A stretch of DNA of 64,000 bases from positions 1 through 64,000 of the forward strand of contig LUQO01000012.1 of assembly GCA_001627865.1 (NCBI GenBank), in the 5' to 3' direction. Every line of letters starts with the position of its first letter. Position 1 is the first letter of the stretch. Shown piece by piece: positions 10,946-20,422 of this stretch. Origin of the DNA: SAR324 cluster bacterium REDSEA-S27_B3 (lineage in GTDB: Bacteria; SAR324; NAC60-12). The translations under genes and the position numbers were made by a program. The notes under the pieces are model-generated. The model worked only from the letters and a program-made list of their open reading frames with translations, was not told where the DNA came from and did not search any database.

Positions 10946-11443
10946 CTAATTTGTCCTCCGATGTGTTGAAATCTGCTCCATGATATATTGCTCGCAATCT
11001 TCCCATGACATTTCTTCATGCTTCAATCGTTCATAGAGGGTGAATATCACCTGAAATTCTTCAAGCAGAGGCAGCCCCGTTTTTTCATGTGAAGGAAGCA
11101 TTTTGTGCCGCAAAAGATTCAAAGTATAGACGCTTTCTTTTAAGCGGTGTAAAGACAGTATTTTTTGCTTGAAGTCATACAGAAGATAGCAAAATATAAA
11201 TATTCCTCCATCATCCAGTTCAGCAGTCCAGGCCCATTCTTCTGTGTGATATTCAGCCTTGCTTTCAAGAAGACGCCTTCCATCGCTGACTACCTGTGAA
11301 AATTCAATTTCATCTTCAATGTTAAAAGTTTCAAAATCATTTGTTTTAATTTTTGAAGAAGATGTCATAAACAGGACGGCAATACAAAATATTATGAAAA
11401 CATGATGGCAGAATGGATCGTTACCTTCTGTATTAAAAAACAC
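10946..11443 (-). CDS. Hypothetical protein (true start may be an internal Met, MTSSSKIKTN)
   Basis: Longest ORF in an otherwise unoccupied interval between convergent and divergent genes; no family recognised. Confidence 0.55.
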   Translation of the reverse strand: MFFNTEGNDPFCHHVFIIFCIAVLFMTSSSKIKTNDFETFNIEDEIEFSQVVSDGRRLLESKAEYHTEEWAWTAELDDGGIFIFCYLLYDFKQKILSLHRLKESVYTLNLLRHKMLPSHEKTGLPLLEEFQVIFTLYERLKHEEMSWEDCEQYIMEQISTHRRTN

Positions 11444-11480
11444 TACTGATGCTATATCAACTGATATTAGGTGTCAAACT

Positions 11481-12269
11481 ATGGGAAATATAAAAGATAT
11501 TGAGCAAACAAAGCGTACCTGGGTTGTTGCGCACAGAGGATTCAGTGGACAATATCCTGAAAATACTTGCGCTGCTTTTGAGGCCGCAATCATAGCAAAA
11601 GTAGACATGATTGAAATAGATGTCTGCCTGACCAGAGATCGTATTCCGGTTGTAATCCATGATCATACTCTGGACAGGACAACTGACGGTACAGGGCTGG
11701 TATCAGAACGCTCCCTATCAGAAATAAAAAAACTGGATGCCGGAAGCTGGTTCGGGGCTGAATTTAAAGGGGAAACAATTCCAACCCTTGAGGAAATGCT
11801 GCTGCTGATCAGAGGCAGAGTATCAGTCAACATTGAAATCAAACCAGAATGTTTTGAATCCTCCGCTCCTGCTGATGCAATTGAGGTACAAGTATGTGAA
11901 TTAGTTAAGCAGCTTGGAATGGCTGATTCTGTGCTGATTTCAAGTTTCCAGCATTCGTTCTTTCCCAGAATCAAAAAGTGGCATAGCGATCAAAACATCA
12001 CAGCTTCTCTAAGAACAGCCCCACTGGAGGAAGTTCATCAATCAGAAGAATACACGCTTAACCTTTGCAGGAAGTTAAACGCGTATTCATTTCATCCTGA
12101 TGACAATCTTGTAACTCCTTCTCTTATTAAGAAACTGAAAGCAAATGGAATTAAAACAATTCCTTACACAATAAATGATGAAAAACGCATGAAGCAGTTA
12201 ATTGATTGGGGAATCACAGGAATCATCACTAATGAGCCTGAACGTATGTGGAAAGTTCTACGGACATAA
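11481..12269 (+). CDS. Glycerophosphodiester phosphodiesterase family protein
   Basis: 'VVAHRGFSGQYPENTCAAFEAAI...MIEIDVCLTRDRIPVVIHDHTLDRTTDGTG' GDPD signature. Confidence 0.94.
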   Translation: MGNIKDIEQTKRTWVVAHRGFSGQYPENTCAAFEAAIIAKVDMIEIDVCLTRDRIPVVIHDHTLDRTTDGTGLVSERSLSEIKKLDAGSWFGAEFKGETIPTLEEMLLLIRGRVSVNIEIKPECFESSAPADAIEVQVCELVKQLGMADSVLISSFQHSFFPRIKKWHSDQNITASLRTAPLEEVHQSEEYTLNLCRKLNAYSFHPDDNLVTPSLIKKLKANGIKTIPYTINDEKRMKQLIDWGITGIITNEPERMWKVLRT

Positions 12270-12349
12270 AAGTGATGAATAAGTAATGATAGCTACTGCT
12301 TAATTAATACCAGAGGTCTAAACTTAAGAAAGAGGAACAATCGCTTCTT

Positions 12350-13372
12350 TCACGAAGCCTGATGGTTGGCCCATGAATAATTGATTAAATTTGTAAGTTT
12401 TTCTGCTGCTTTACCACTGTCAACAGTTTTTGCCGCCAATTCAACACCTTCTTCCAGGTCATCAACCAGACCTGAAACAACCAACGCACCTGAGGCATTT
12501 GCCAAAGCAATTTCACGTGCAGTACCTCTCTCATCACCAGAAAAAATTCTTTCAATTATCCGTGCGCTTTCTTCCGGAGTATCAATACCAATCTCCTTTA
12601 AACTCCCAGTTTTGAGTCCCAATTGTTCCGGAGTTACTTCATATTCCCGGATATTACCATCACGCAGTTCAGCCACGTGTGTTGGGGCTGTTACAGTCAA
12701 TTCGCAAAGACCGTCATGTCCATGTACCACTAAAACACGATCACTACCTAATCGTTTAAGGACCTGTGCTAATTTCAGCGTCAGTTCAACATTCGGCACA
12801 CCAATGAGCTGACTTTTTGCTCCGGCAGGATTTGTAAGAGGACCCAGCAGATTAAAGACGGTAGGAACACCCAATTCTTTGCGTATCGGTCCGGCAAAGC
12901 GCATTGCAGGATGGTGATTGATCGCGTAACAAAAACAAATATCCAAATCCTTAAGGCAGTTTTCAACTTCATTTAATTCCAAAGCTATATTTACGCCTAA
13001 TGCTTCCAATGCTTCAGCACTGCCGCTTTTTCTTGTGTTGCTGCGGTTGCCGTGCTTGGCAACAACTGCTCCAGCGCCGGCAGCAATTATTGCGGCGCAT
13101 GTTGAAATGTTGAAAGTGCTGATTCCATTTCCTCCGGTACTGCAGGTGTCAATAGTATTTTTTGGCGCTTTAATTCCGGATGCACGCTCCCGCATAGCCA
13201 GAGCGGCACCTGCCATTTCATCAACTGTCACGCCCTTTGCCTGCAGCAAGGCTAACAGTGCCGCTGCCTGCACAGAGACAGCATCTTCACTCATGATCCA
13301 TAGAATCATTTCACGTGCTTCTTCAAAGCTGAGTTCATCTGCTGCCAGTAATTTTTGCAGTAATTCTTTCAT
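12350..13372 (-). CDS. trpD: Anthranilate phosphoribosyltransferase
   Basis: 'DTCSTGGNGISTFNISTCAAIIAAGAGAVVAKHGNRSNTRKSGSAEALEALGV', 'VFNLLGPLTNPAGAKSQLIGV'. Confidence 0.96.
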   Translation of the reverse strand: MKELLQKLLAADELSFEEAREMILWIMSEDAVSVQAAALLALLQAKGVTVDEMAGAALAMRERASGIKAPKNTIDTCSTGGNGISTFNISTCAAIIAAGAGAVVAKHGNRSNTRKSGSAEALEALGVNIALELNEVENCLKDLDICFCYAINHHPAMRFAGPIRKELGVPTVFNLLGPLTNPAGAKSQLIGVPNVELTLKLAQVLKRLGSDRVLVVHGHDGLCELTVTAPTHVAELRDGNIREYEVTPEQLGLKTGSLKEIGIDTPEESARIIERIFSGDERGTAREIALANASGALVVSGLVDDLEEGVELAAKTVDSGKAAEKLTNLINYSWANHQAS

Positions 13373-13381
13373 GTTATTAAA

Positions 13382-14536
13382 TCAATGTTGTTTGTTTAGT
13401 TCTTTTTCAGCCCAGGTCAGCGCTTCTATCACAAACAGCAGCTGATGCTCCTTGCGTGTAAGAAAAGGATTAAACTCCAGACACTTATACCTGACTTCAG
13501 ATGATAAAGCCAGATCATCAAATTCTGTAATACCTAAAAATTGTTTTTGTGCTTCCTGATTATAGATAATTCTGCCATCAAGAAAATGCTCTGAGGCTCC
13601 CGAAAGACCGGTGAAAGCCTGAGCAAGTTGTCCGCCCGTGGTTGTTTCCACTACAGCAAAGCGGTGAGGTTGTTTGCTTATTGCCTGTTGATCAAGTGTT
13701 TTTTTAAGCCTCGTGGCTGCTTCGTCCAGCTGCTCTTTCAGTTCAAAACAGCTCAGCTGGTGTTCATTTAAATACTTAGGCTGTACGACATGGGACGGTT
13801 TATGATTATTGTATAAACAGTTTTGCGATACATGCCGTGCTGCATTTTCCGGCAAAAAAGATTCCAGAGAGTGTCCTGCCTGAGACGCTTTGCGAATATG
13901 TGTTGAAGAAATAAGAAAAAATTTGTGCAGATTCTCCGGCAGAACCACAGGAGAAATCAGAGAGACATCTAATTTCACGCCACGTTCTTGTTTTATTAAC
14001 TTTAAAGTATGATTTATATCAATCTCATTACGCGGAGCGGCAAGCAGGCGGCTGCCTTTTTCGATTTGAGTTAAGTCACCGTCAGTGAAAATTATTGGAT
14101 CTATCATGCGTTCAATCAAATCTGCCCCTACAATCATTGAGACTTTCTGCCCTGCAGAAAAATTGTTTACGTGATCCGCCAGTCGCATGGATTTTCTGTA
14201 TGATAATTCCCAACTGGAAACAGCACAGTTATCATTCCTCAATTTCAGTAAAACTCCGGATTTTTCCGCAAATTGTGCCGGCAGAGATTTTTCAGGATCA
14301 GACCATTCCCTAAGCGCGCTTCTTAATATTTCATAGCGCAATGAGGCTTGTAGAATTTGTCCGGATTTGAATGGGTCAGGATGTCTGCCATTGGAAAGAA
14401 TGAAAATTATTAATTGTGTTTTCGGAAATTGCCACAGTACGCACTCAGCCAATGACAAATGGTTGTACCCCACCGGGTTTGCAGTCAAGGGGAAATAAAT
14501 GGTGTTCAGTTTACCCTCAGCAGTTGAGAGGTACAT
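13382..14536 (-). CDS. Fusion: nicotinate/nicotinamide-nucleotide adenylyltransferase-like domain + CinA C-terminal (PncC/NMN deamidase-like) domain
   Basis: N-terminal half: 'ISSTHIRKASQAGHSLESFLPENAARHVSQNCLY' (NMNAT-type ISSTxIR); C-terminal half: 'FAVVETTTGGQLAQAFTGLSGASEHFLDGRIIYNQEAQKQFLGI' (CinA-C). Confidence 0.8.
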   Translation of the reverse strand: MYLSTAEGKLNTIYFPLTANPVGYNHLSLAECVLWQFPKTQLIIFILSNGRHPDPFKSGQILQASLRYEILRSALREWSDPEKSLPAQFAEKSGVLLKLRNDNCAVSSWELSYRKSMRLADHVNNFSAGQKVSMIVGADLIERMIDPIIFTDGDLTQIEKGSRLLAAPRNEIDINHTLKLIKQERGVKLDVSLISPVVLPENLHKFFLISSTHIRKASQAGHSLESFLPENAARHVSQNCLYNNHKPSHVVQPKYLNEHQLSCFELKEQLDEAATRLKKTLDQQAISKQPHRFAVVETTTGGQLAQAFTGLSGASEHFLDGRIIYNQEAQKQFLGITEFDDLALSSEVRYKCLEFNPFLTRKEHQLLFVIEALTWAEKELNKQH

Positions 14537-14624
14537 GATTATAAATTCTCCACAGCAAAAATTTTCCTGCCGGTGTTGAATTCAGGCATGACGGGATTAA
14601 ACCCATAATTCTCAAACTGAAATA

Positions 14625-16172
14625 TTATTGCATTTGTTGAACATCTTTTTGCAATAACTGTAAATTCAGCAGTTTAAGTGTTGCATTGACTGCGGCAATA
14701 ACCTGATCAGAATCAATGCCGACAGTTTGAAGACGTTTTCCGTTCACCTGCCATGTAATGATTGCTTCAGTGAGTGCGTTTGTTTTCCCGCCTCGTGGAA
14801 TCCTGATTTGATAATCTACAAGTTCCGGTGAATCAAGATGCAGCTTTTTCAGTATTTTGTTTACTGCACTCATAAATGCGTCATATCCGCCGTTTCCGCT
14901 CCCAGCTTCTCGATACTCTTTTGAATCAATTTTAAGATGTATTGCGGCAGTAGCCTTTAAGTTCAATCCACTTGAAATGGAACAATTCAGCAGCTCAATC
15001 CGTTGAGTTTCGCTTGTTTCCAAAACATCTGTAATGATGAACGGCAAATCAGCCGCAGTCATTGATTTTTTTGAATCACCCAGTTCAACAACACGTTTGA
15101 GCACTTTATTCAGATTTTCATCAACAAGCTGAATGCCCAGCAATTCAAGGTTTTTTGCAAGTGACGCTTTACCGCTCATTTTGCCGAGAGCATAGCTTCT
15201 TTTGCGCCCAAAACGCTCCGGAGCAATCGGATTGTGATATAAATTTGCTTTTTTATCACCGTCTGCATGAATCCCGCTGGTTTGAGTGAAAACATTTTCG
15301 CCAACAATTGGTGCATTATCCGCAAGCCTTTTCCCTGAAAAGCTCTCTACCATCTCACTTACCGGCGCAAGACTAGACTCGTCTATTGAAAGCTCCATTC
15401 CAAGTTTGTCATGCAGAGCAACCACGATTTCCGCAAGCGAAACATTACCTGCTCTCTCACCAAGACAGTTCATTGTACAGTGAACATTTCTAACCCCGGC
15501 CTTAACAGCAAACAGCACATTAGCCACACCCAGGCCATAATCATTATGAGGATGAAAATCAAAAGTTGCCCATGGGAATCTCTCGATCATGTCTGAAAGC
15601 ATGTTAAAAACCTGATCCGGAGACAGCAGCCCAAGTGTGTCCGGCAGCATGAAATGATTGATGCCTTCATCTTTCAGCGCATCCATCATCTGGAAAACAT
15701 ATTTGGGACTGTTATTATATCCGTTGGACCAGTCTTCAAGATAGATGTTGACATTAACATTATTTGAATGGGCATAATTTATCGTTTTTCTGATATCTGC
15801 AACATGCTCCTTTAGTGTTTTACGAAGCTGATTCCTGCAGTGGTTTTCGCTTCCTTTGGTCAATAAATTCATTACTCTGCAGCCTGCTTCCTTAATCCAG
15901 TCTACACTCCGTTTATGATCGATGAATCCCAAAACTTCGATTGAGTCCAAAAAACCATTATCCTTTGCCCATGCTGAAATGTTTTGCACTGAGCTTAACT
16001 CACCTTCTGAGATTCTTGCTGAAGTTACTTCAATGCGATCAACACGCAGCTTCTTCAGTAGTGATTTAGCAATGTTTGCCTTTTCCGGCGGAGTGAATGA
16101 GACTCCCTGAGTTTGTTCTCCATCCCTCAGAGTGGTGTCCATTAATTTAACTTTGTTATTCAAATCAGACAT
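14625..16172 (-). CDS. 2-isopropylmalate synthase / (R)-citramalate synthase family
   Basis: 'LMDTTLRDGEQTQGVSFTPPEKANIAKSL', 'DFHPHNDYGLGVANVLFAVKAGVRNVHCTMNCLGERAGNVSLAEIV', C-terminal LeuA dimer-like region. Confidence 0.9.
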   Translation of the reverse strand: MSDLNNKVKLMDTTLRDGEQTQGVSFTPPEKANIAKSLLKKLRVDRIEVTSARISEGELSSVQNISAWAKDNGFLDSIEVLGFIDHKRSVDWIKEAGCRVMNLLTKGSENHCRNQLRKTLKEHVADIRKTINYAHSNNVNVNIYLEDWSNGYNNSPKYVFQMMDALKDEGINHFMLPDTLGLLSPDQVFNMLSDMIERFPWATFDFHPHNDYGLGVANVLFAVKAGVRNVHCTMNCLGERAGNVSLAEIVVALHDKLGMELSIDESSLAPVSEMVESFSGKRLADNAPIVGENVFTQTSGIHADGDKKANLYHNPIAPERFGRKRSYALGKMSGKASLAKNLELLGIQLVDENLNKVLKRVVELGDSKKSMTAADLPFIITDVLETSETQRIELLNCSISSGLNLKATAAIHLKIDSKEYREAGSGNGGYDAFMSAVNKILKKLHLDSPELVDYQIRIPRGGKTNALTEAIITWQVNGKRLQTVGIDSDQVIAAVNATLKLLNLQLLQKDVQQMQ

Positions 16173-16214
16173 AATGCTGGAATTACGGGTTCAACAGAGC
16201 TGGTTTTTTACAAC

Positions 16215-16592
16215 CTACTTTTTTGATAATTTGTGTAAAAAAAGGCTCCCGGCCAGTACAAACGTCAGTGCCAAGTGGATTTCACGAGGGAGTTCAAGAA
16301 CATCTGCGCTGTAAAGCAGTAAAGGGATCCCTGAAACAATCAACCCCAAGCCGGTAAAAAACTGAAGGATGCCTGTTGCTGTTACCAAAGAAAATTTTCG
16401 CAATCGATCCGCGTGTCCACGAATATGATCCCAGGAATATAATGGAAAGATGACGATAAAAAATATTCCGGCCCAGATATGCATCAGAGACGTTGCTGTA
16501 GATTCTTCAGCCCACGGAAACATTTCCGGATAAGCTAAAAGTATGCCGGAAAGTATTAAAAAAACACAGCTTAAAACAACAAGTTTTCGCAA
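16215..16592 (-). CDS. Small multi-TM membrane protein with conserved His residues (DUF4405/cytochrome b-like)
   Basis: Four hydrophobic segments; His in 'LMHIWAG', 'SWDHIRGH', 'REIHLAL', 'LHKLSKK'. Confidence 0.6.
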   Translation of the reverse strand: MRKLVVLSCVFLILSGILLAYPEMFPWAEESTATSLMHIWAGIFFIVIFPLYSWDHIRGHADRLRKFSLVTATGILQFFTGLGLIVSGIPLLLYSADVLELPREIHLALTFVLAGSLFLHKLSKK

Positions 16593-16701
16593 AGCATCCG
16601 GAAGTAAATCATCAGTTTATTGGCATTTCAGGAAATGAAAGTTTTCAAAACAGATTAGATCATCAGTGAACAAAACACAAATTGGAGCAATTGGTTGTCT
16701 T

Positions 16702-17310
16702 TCAGAGCAATTTCAGTTTCTGTAAATCTTTCCTGAGTTGCGCCGCATTCTGAAAATGAATACTTTGGATTCCAAATGTTTGTGCCGCTTCAACATTGTT
16801 TTGCTTATCATCAATAAAAACAGTATTTTGTGGGGAAATTCCGTATGTTTTCATTAATAATTGATATATTTCCGGATCAGGTTTTACAATTCCTGCTTCT
16901 CCGGAAATAACTTTACCATCAAACCAGTGTAAAAAATCAAAGCGGGATTCTGCAATGGGGTATGTTTCAGCAGACCAATTGCTAAGAATGTATAATAAAA
17001 ACCCTTTATCTTTCAGCTCAGACAAAATCCCTACAGCTTCATCCATAGGTTCTCCAAGCATTTCTTCCCAACGTTCATACCAGGCATTTATCAGCTCACT
17101 GTATTGTGGATATTGTTCAGAAAGTTCGTTAATGCCTTTGGAAAAAGACTGGCCCGCGTCATGTTTCAGGTTCCAGTCATGATCACAGATATTTTCCAAA
17201 AACCATTCAACTTCTTTTTCAGTTGAAAATAATTTGCGGTAAAGATAGCGGGGATCCCAGTCAATCAGTACGTTTCCAAGGTCGAAAACAACAGAGTTTA
17301 TCAGACTCAT
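16702..17310 (-). CDS. HAD-superfamily hydrolase, subfamily IA
   Basis: 'VVFDLGNVLIDWDPRYLYRKLF', 'LYILSNWS', 'KPDPEIYQLLMKTYGISPQNTVFIDDKQNNVEAA'. Confidence 0.93.
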   Translation of the reverse strand: MSLINSVVFDLGNVLIDWDPRYLYRKLFSTEKEVEWFLENICDHDWNLKHDAGQSFSKGINELSEQYPQYSELINAWYERWEEMLGEPMDEAVGILSELKDKGFLLYILSNWSAETYPIAESRFDFLHWFDGKVISGEAGIVKPDPEIYQLLMKTYGISPQNTVFIDDKQNNVEAAQTFGIQSIHFQNAAQLRKDLQKLKLL

Positions 17311-17329
17311 TTATAAAGAATTTTGTGGA

Positions 17330-19153
17330 TTAAAGCTTTGCGACCAGGCCGCTTGTGCGGCCAAAATTGGCAACAACAGAATTAGTTATGGCGACCGCTA
17401 TCTGCTGACGTGTCTTTGATTTCAATAGATTCCGTCTGTCTTTTTTATTGTTAAGATTTGCTATTTCCACCAAAACCGATGTGGGCACCTTACTGTAGCG
17501 GAGAACGGCAGGAAGTGTCTTTTTGCCTTTTCGATAAAGATAACCCCTGACTGCAGAAGAAACACGATGTGTACTAAGCTTCAACTTACGGAACTCATCA
17601 ATAACAACTTTGCCAAAGGATTTGCTGAGTTTTTCTGCATACAGATTATCACTTGGCTTGAAAGTTAATCTTGGACTATACTCCTTTCGCTTCTTGTATA
17701 TTTTATTTTTTAATCTAAATCCACCTCTACGCAATCGCCGATCAGGATAATACACCATTGCTCCTCTAAGTGAAGAGTGTAAAGCATCTCCATGAAGACT
17801 GATAAATATAATGTTTTCCTGCGGCACTTTTTTCTTTTTCAATTTCTGATAGATGTGGTTTACCAGATAAACACGCATATTTACACCAGTATGTGAGTTA
17901 CGATTTAGATATCTGGGGGTGACCAGCAGATGTTCATCTTCATCATGCCAATGTGATAAATATCGAATTGGTTTTTTTTGATTTGGATCAGAGAGAGTTG
18001 GATGTACTATAATTCCATGCTTTTTCAGCAGCCCGGAGATACGCTGACTTACATCGTATACCACTTCATCTTCGTAAATCAGATCTTTATTTTTCCTTGT
18101 TCCAGCAATTGCTCCTGGGTCACCTCCGCCGTGTCCGGAATCAAGGATTACATGTATTTTGTGAACATTTTTTTTGTTAGCAGAAGTTGATTTTTTTGCT
18201 ATAGACTTCTGTTGAATTTTTTTATGTTTAGCTTGTTTTTTCCAGGTCACTGACTTTGAGGACTTGCTTTTCTTATCCTCATTTTTCACAACTTTTTTGT
18301 TGGTAGTCCCTTTTTTATTATTTGCAAAATATTCTTCGCTCAGCAACTCCAAAGGAATTTTTATCTTCTGCCGGTTTTGAATTAGTTTCGCCTCAGAGAT
18401 TTTGTTTAATTTAAGTAATTCATTAGCAATCTGGTTTACTTCATCATTCAGGAGCCGTCCTGTAAAACGGATAACAACAGAAGAATAAAGAGTGTCTCCG
18501 GTTTGCATCTGATATTGCGCGTATAATTTTCCTGATTTGTCCTGTTTTAGTTTGAGAGGAGACTTTAATGCAACTTGGCGGAGTCTCAATTCCGGACTAA
18601 TCCATTTCCAGGGAATTTTAATAATGTCCCCTTTTTTGAGAACATTCCCATTTTTTCGCAGTTTATTGTAGCGCACTAAATTGCCTGCCTTGATTCCTTC
18701 TTTAGTGAATAAGCCGGCGATCATACTGGTTGTTTCCCAGTAATACGTAACACGATGCTGCCAAAACTTATTGGTGGCCTTGTCATTAACAAATGTGGCT
18801 TTGAGCGCGGAGCTGCGGATGTTGCCATTTATGACCTTAAGCGGAAAGGTAATGAAGCGATGCTGATATAAACGACGAGTTTTACTGTATTTACGGATTG
18901 TTTTCAGGCTTCTATATTCAGGCACAAGAACTCTTTTTGCCAAACTATAACCTCCTTCGCCCGGTTGCGGTTTAAGTTTTACCACCAGCCGGCTTCCATT
19001 CCAGCCGACAAGCATTTCAGACTGACTGGAATTTTTATGAGGTAAAGTAAAACTTTTCCAATTTGATTTTTTTGTGGATTTGGCGGAAGAATTCTCTGCA
19101 GCCGCCGTTAAACCCAGCAGAATAAATGCGAATATGATGAGTTTTATCTTCAT
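17330..19153 (-). CDS. N-acetylmuramoyl-L-alanine amidase (Amidase_3) with N-terminal LysM-like region
   Basis: 'HVILDSGHGGGDPGAIAGTRKNKDLIYEDEVVYDVSQRI' and 'IIFISLHGDAL' (zinc-site residues); LysM-like 'YQMQTGDTLYSSVVIRFTGR...QKIKIPLELL'; signal peptide. Confidence 0.9.
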   Translation of the reverse strand: MKIKLIIFAFILLGLTAAAENSSAKSTKKSNWKSFTLPHKNSSQSEMLVGWNGSRLVVKLKPQPGEGGYSLAKRVLVPEYRSLKTIRKYSKTRRLYQHRFITFPLKVINGNIRSSALKATFVNDKATNKFWQHRVTYYWETTSMIAGLFTKEGIKAGNLVRYNKLRKNGNVLKKGDIIKIPWKWISPELRLRQVALKSPLKLKQDKSGKLYAQYQMQTGDTLYSSVVIRFTGRLLNDEVNQIANELLKLNKISEAKLIQNRQKIKIPLELLSEEYFANNKKGTTNKKVVKNEDKKSKSSKSVTWKKQAKHKKIQQKSIAKKSTSANKKNVHKIHVILDSGHGGGDPGAIAGTRKNKDLIYEDEVVYDVSQRISGLLKKHGIIVHPTLSDPNQKKPIRYLSHWHDEDEHLLVTPRYLNRNSHTGVNMRVYLVNHIYQKLKKKKVPQENIIFISLHGDALHSSLRGAMVYYPDRRLRRGGFRLKNKIYKKRKEYSPRLTFKPSDNLYAEKLSKSFGKVVIDEFRKLKLSTHRVSSAVRGYLYRKGKKTLPAVLRYSKVPTSVLVEIANLNNKKDRRNLLKSKTRQQIAVAITNSVVANFGRTSGLVAKL

Positions 19154-19156
19154 AAT

Positions 19157-20143
19157 TTAGCGCTGGGTGATGCTTTGTGTTTGAAACAAGTTGTCCGTTT
19201 GCTGCTGAAAATTGTCATTTAGTGGCAGGTTCTGTGGTGTAATCACATGTTCATCTACACTTGTTTCCTTATAATTACGGTAAATTCCAGGCACAGGATG
19301 CAAATATGCAGGTCGGATCCATTCCAAAGGAATTTTTATGTATTGGCCTGGTGAGAGGAGGCGTGCGTCAGTGAGCCCGTTCAAAACCAGTAAGTCTCTT
19401 GCATTTTGACTTCTGGCATAATGCTTTGTTTTTCCAATAAAACGGATTACGACAGAAGAATATAATGTGTCTCCTGGCTGAATTTGATAAAAAGCGAAGC
19501 GAAGTCCCGTATCATCTTTTTTGATGATAAGAGGATCCCGGACAGCCAAAGGTTCCAGTTCCAAGTCTGAGCGCAGGATGTTCCATGGAATGGTGAATTG
19601 TTCACCTTGTTTAAATACTTTCTGTGGTAAAATGTGCTTTCCGGACCTGGTAAAAGATTTAGCCAGTAATTCCGGAGTTTCCCATACATAAGTAACCTGA
19701 TGCAGCCAGCCTCCGGCTTCAACACGGTCATTTGGAAAAAGGGAGCGCAATGCTTCACCCTGAATTGCCCCAATCAGCAATTCAAATGGTATTGTTAAGT
19801 AACGTTTATGATTCAGAGGTCTGCCGTCGGTAATTTCTCGTATTCTAAGAAACTGATGCGAACCGTCCCTTAAAACACGTAAAGCGAGCTGGTATTCCCC
19901 TTCATTTTTTCTAGGCTTGAGCTGAACAAACAATGAGCCGACAGGATTCTCAATGTCTGGACTAAATGGCTGATTGTACCAACCAACCCGCATCTGATCA
20001 TGATGAGCAAATAAAAATGATGCAAGAGGCAGTGCTTCTCTTTCTATCAAATTTAATTCTGCCGCCTGAACTCCAGCGGGACTAATGGAGTTGATCAAAA
20101 AATAACAGCCAGCAAAAATTTCCAAGTAATATTTCCGTAACAT
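19157..20143 (-). CDS. Secreted LysM-like protein, paralogue of the N-terminal half of the downstream amidase, lacking the amidase domain
   Basis: Shared 'YQ(I/M)Q(P/T)GDTLYSSVVIRF(I/T)G', 'LFVQLKPRKNEGEYQLALRVL' vs 'LVVKLKPQPGEGGYSLAKRVL', 'HQVTYVWETPELLAKSFT' vs 'HRVTYYWETTSMIAGLFT'. Confidence 0.82.
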   Translation of the reverse strand: MLRKYYLEIFAGCYFLINSISPAGVQAAELNLIEREALPLASFLFAHHDQMRVGWYNQPFSPDIENPVGSLFVQLKPRKNEGEYQLALRVLRDGSHQFLRIREITDGRPLNHKRYLTIPFELLIGAIQGEALRSLFPNDRVEAGGWLHQVTYVWETPELLAKSFTRSGKHILPQKVFKQGEQFTIPWNILRSDLELEPLAVRDPLIIKKDDTGLRFAFYQIQPGDTLYSSVVIRFIGKTKHYARSQNARDLLVLNGLTDARLLSPGQYIKIPLEWIRPAYLHPVPGIYRNYKETSVDEHVITPQNLPLNDNFQQQTDNLFQTQSITQR

Positions 20144-20323
20144 ACTTACTGTGAATTATATTATGTATTTATTTGAACCAAGCCTGTTGTACTCCAAAAA
20201 CACTACCTTTATGCCAATTCTGGTAAAACAAGGTCCCGCTTAATACACAACAAAAACTGTGCCAGTTAGTTCATTGACAGAAAACAGAAGTAATGGAGAG
20301 CAAAATGTTAATAGGAGGTGAGG

Positions 20324-20422
20324 ATGAAAACTAACTGTTTGAATAGTGCGAAAGATTTTTCAAGTCTGGCAAAAATGGTTTGTACCAGTGAAAAACCGTG
20401 GAATGTTGGGAGGAAATATTGA
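20324..20422 (+). CDS. Candidate small protein, 32 aa (MKTNCLNSAKDFSSLAKMVCTSEKPWNVGRKY)
   Basis: ATG preceded by AGGAGGTGA (20313-20321), a perfect match to the canonical anti-Shine-Dalgarno complement at good spacing; lies in a roughly 540-bp gap between annotated genes. Confidence 0.4.
   Translation: MKTNCLNSAKDFSSLAKMVCTSEKPWNVGRKY

Noticed and set aside
12381-13445. Long plus-strand ORFs opposite trpD
   Set aside because: Antisense to trpD, low-complexity Ser/Thr/Ala composition.
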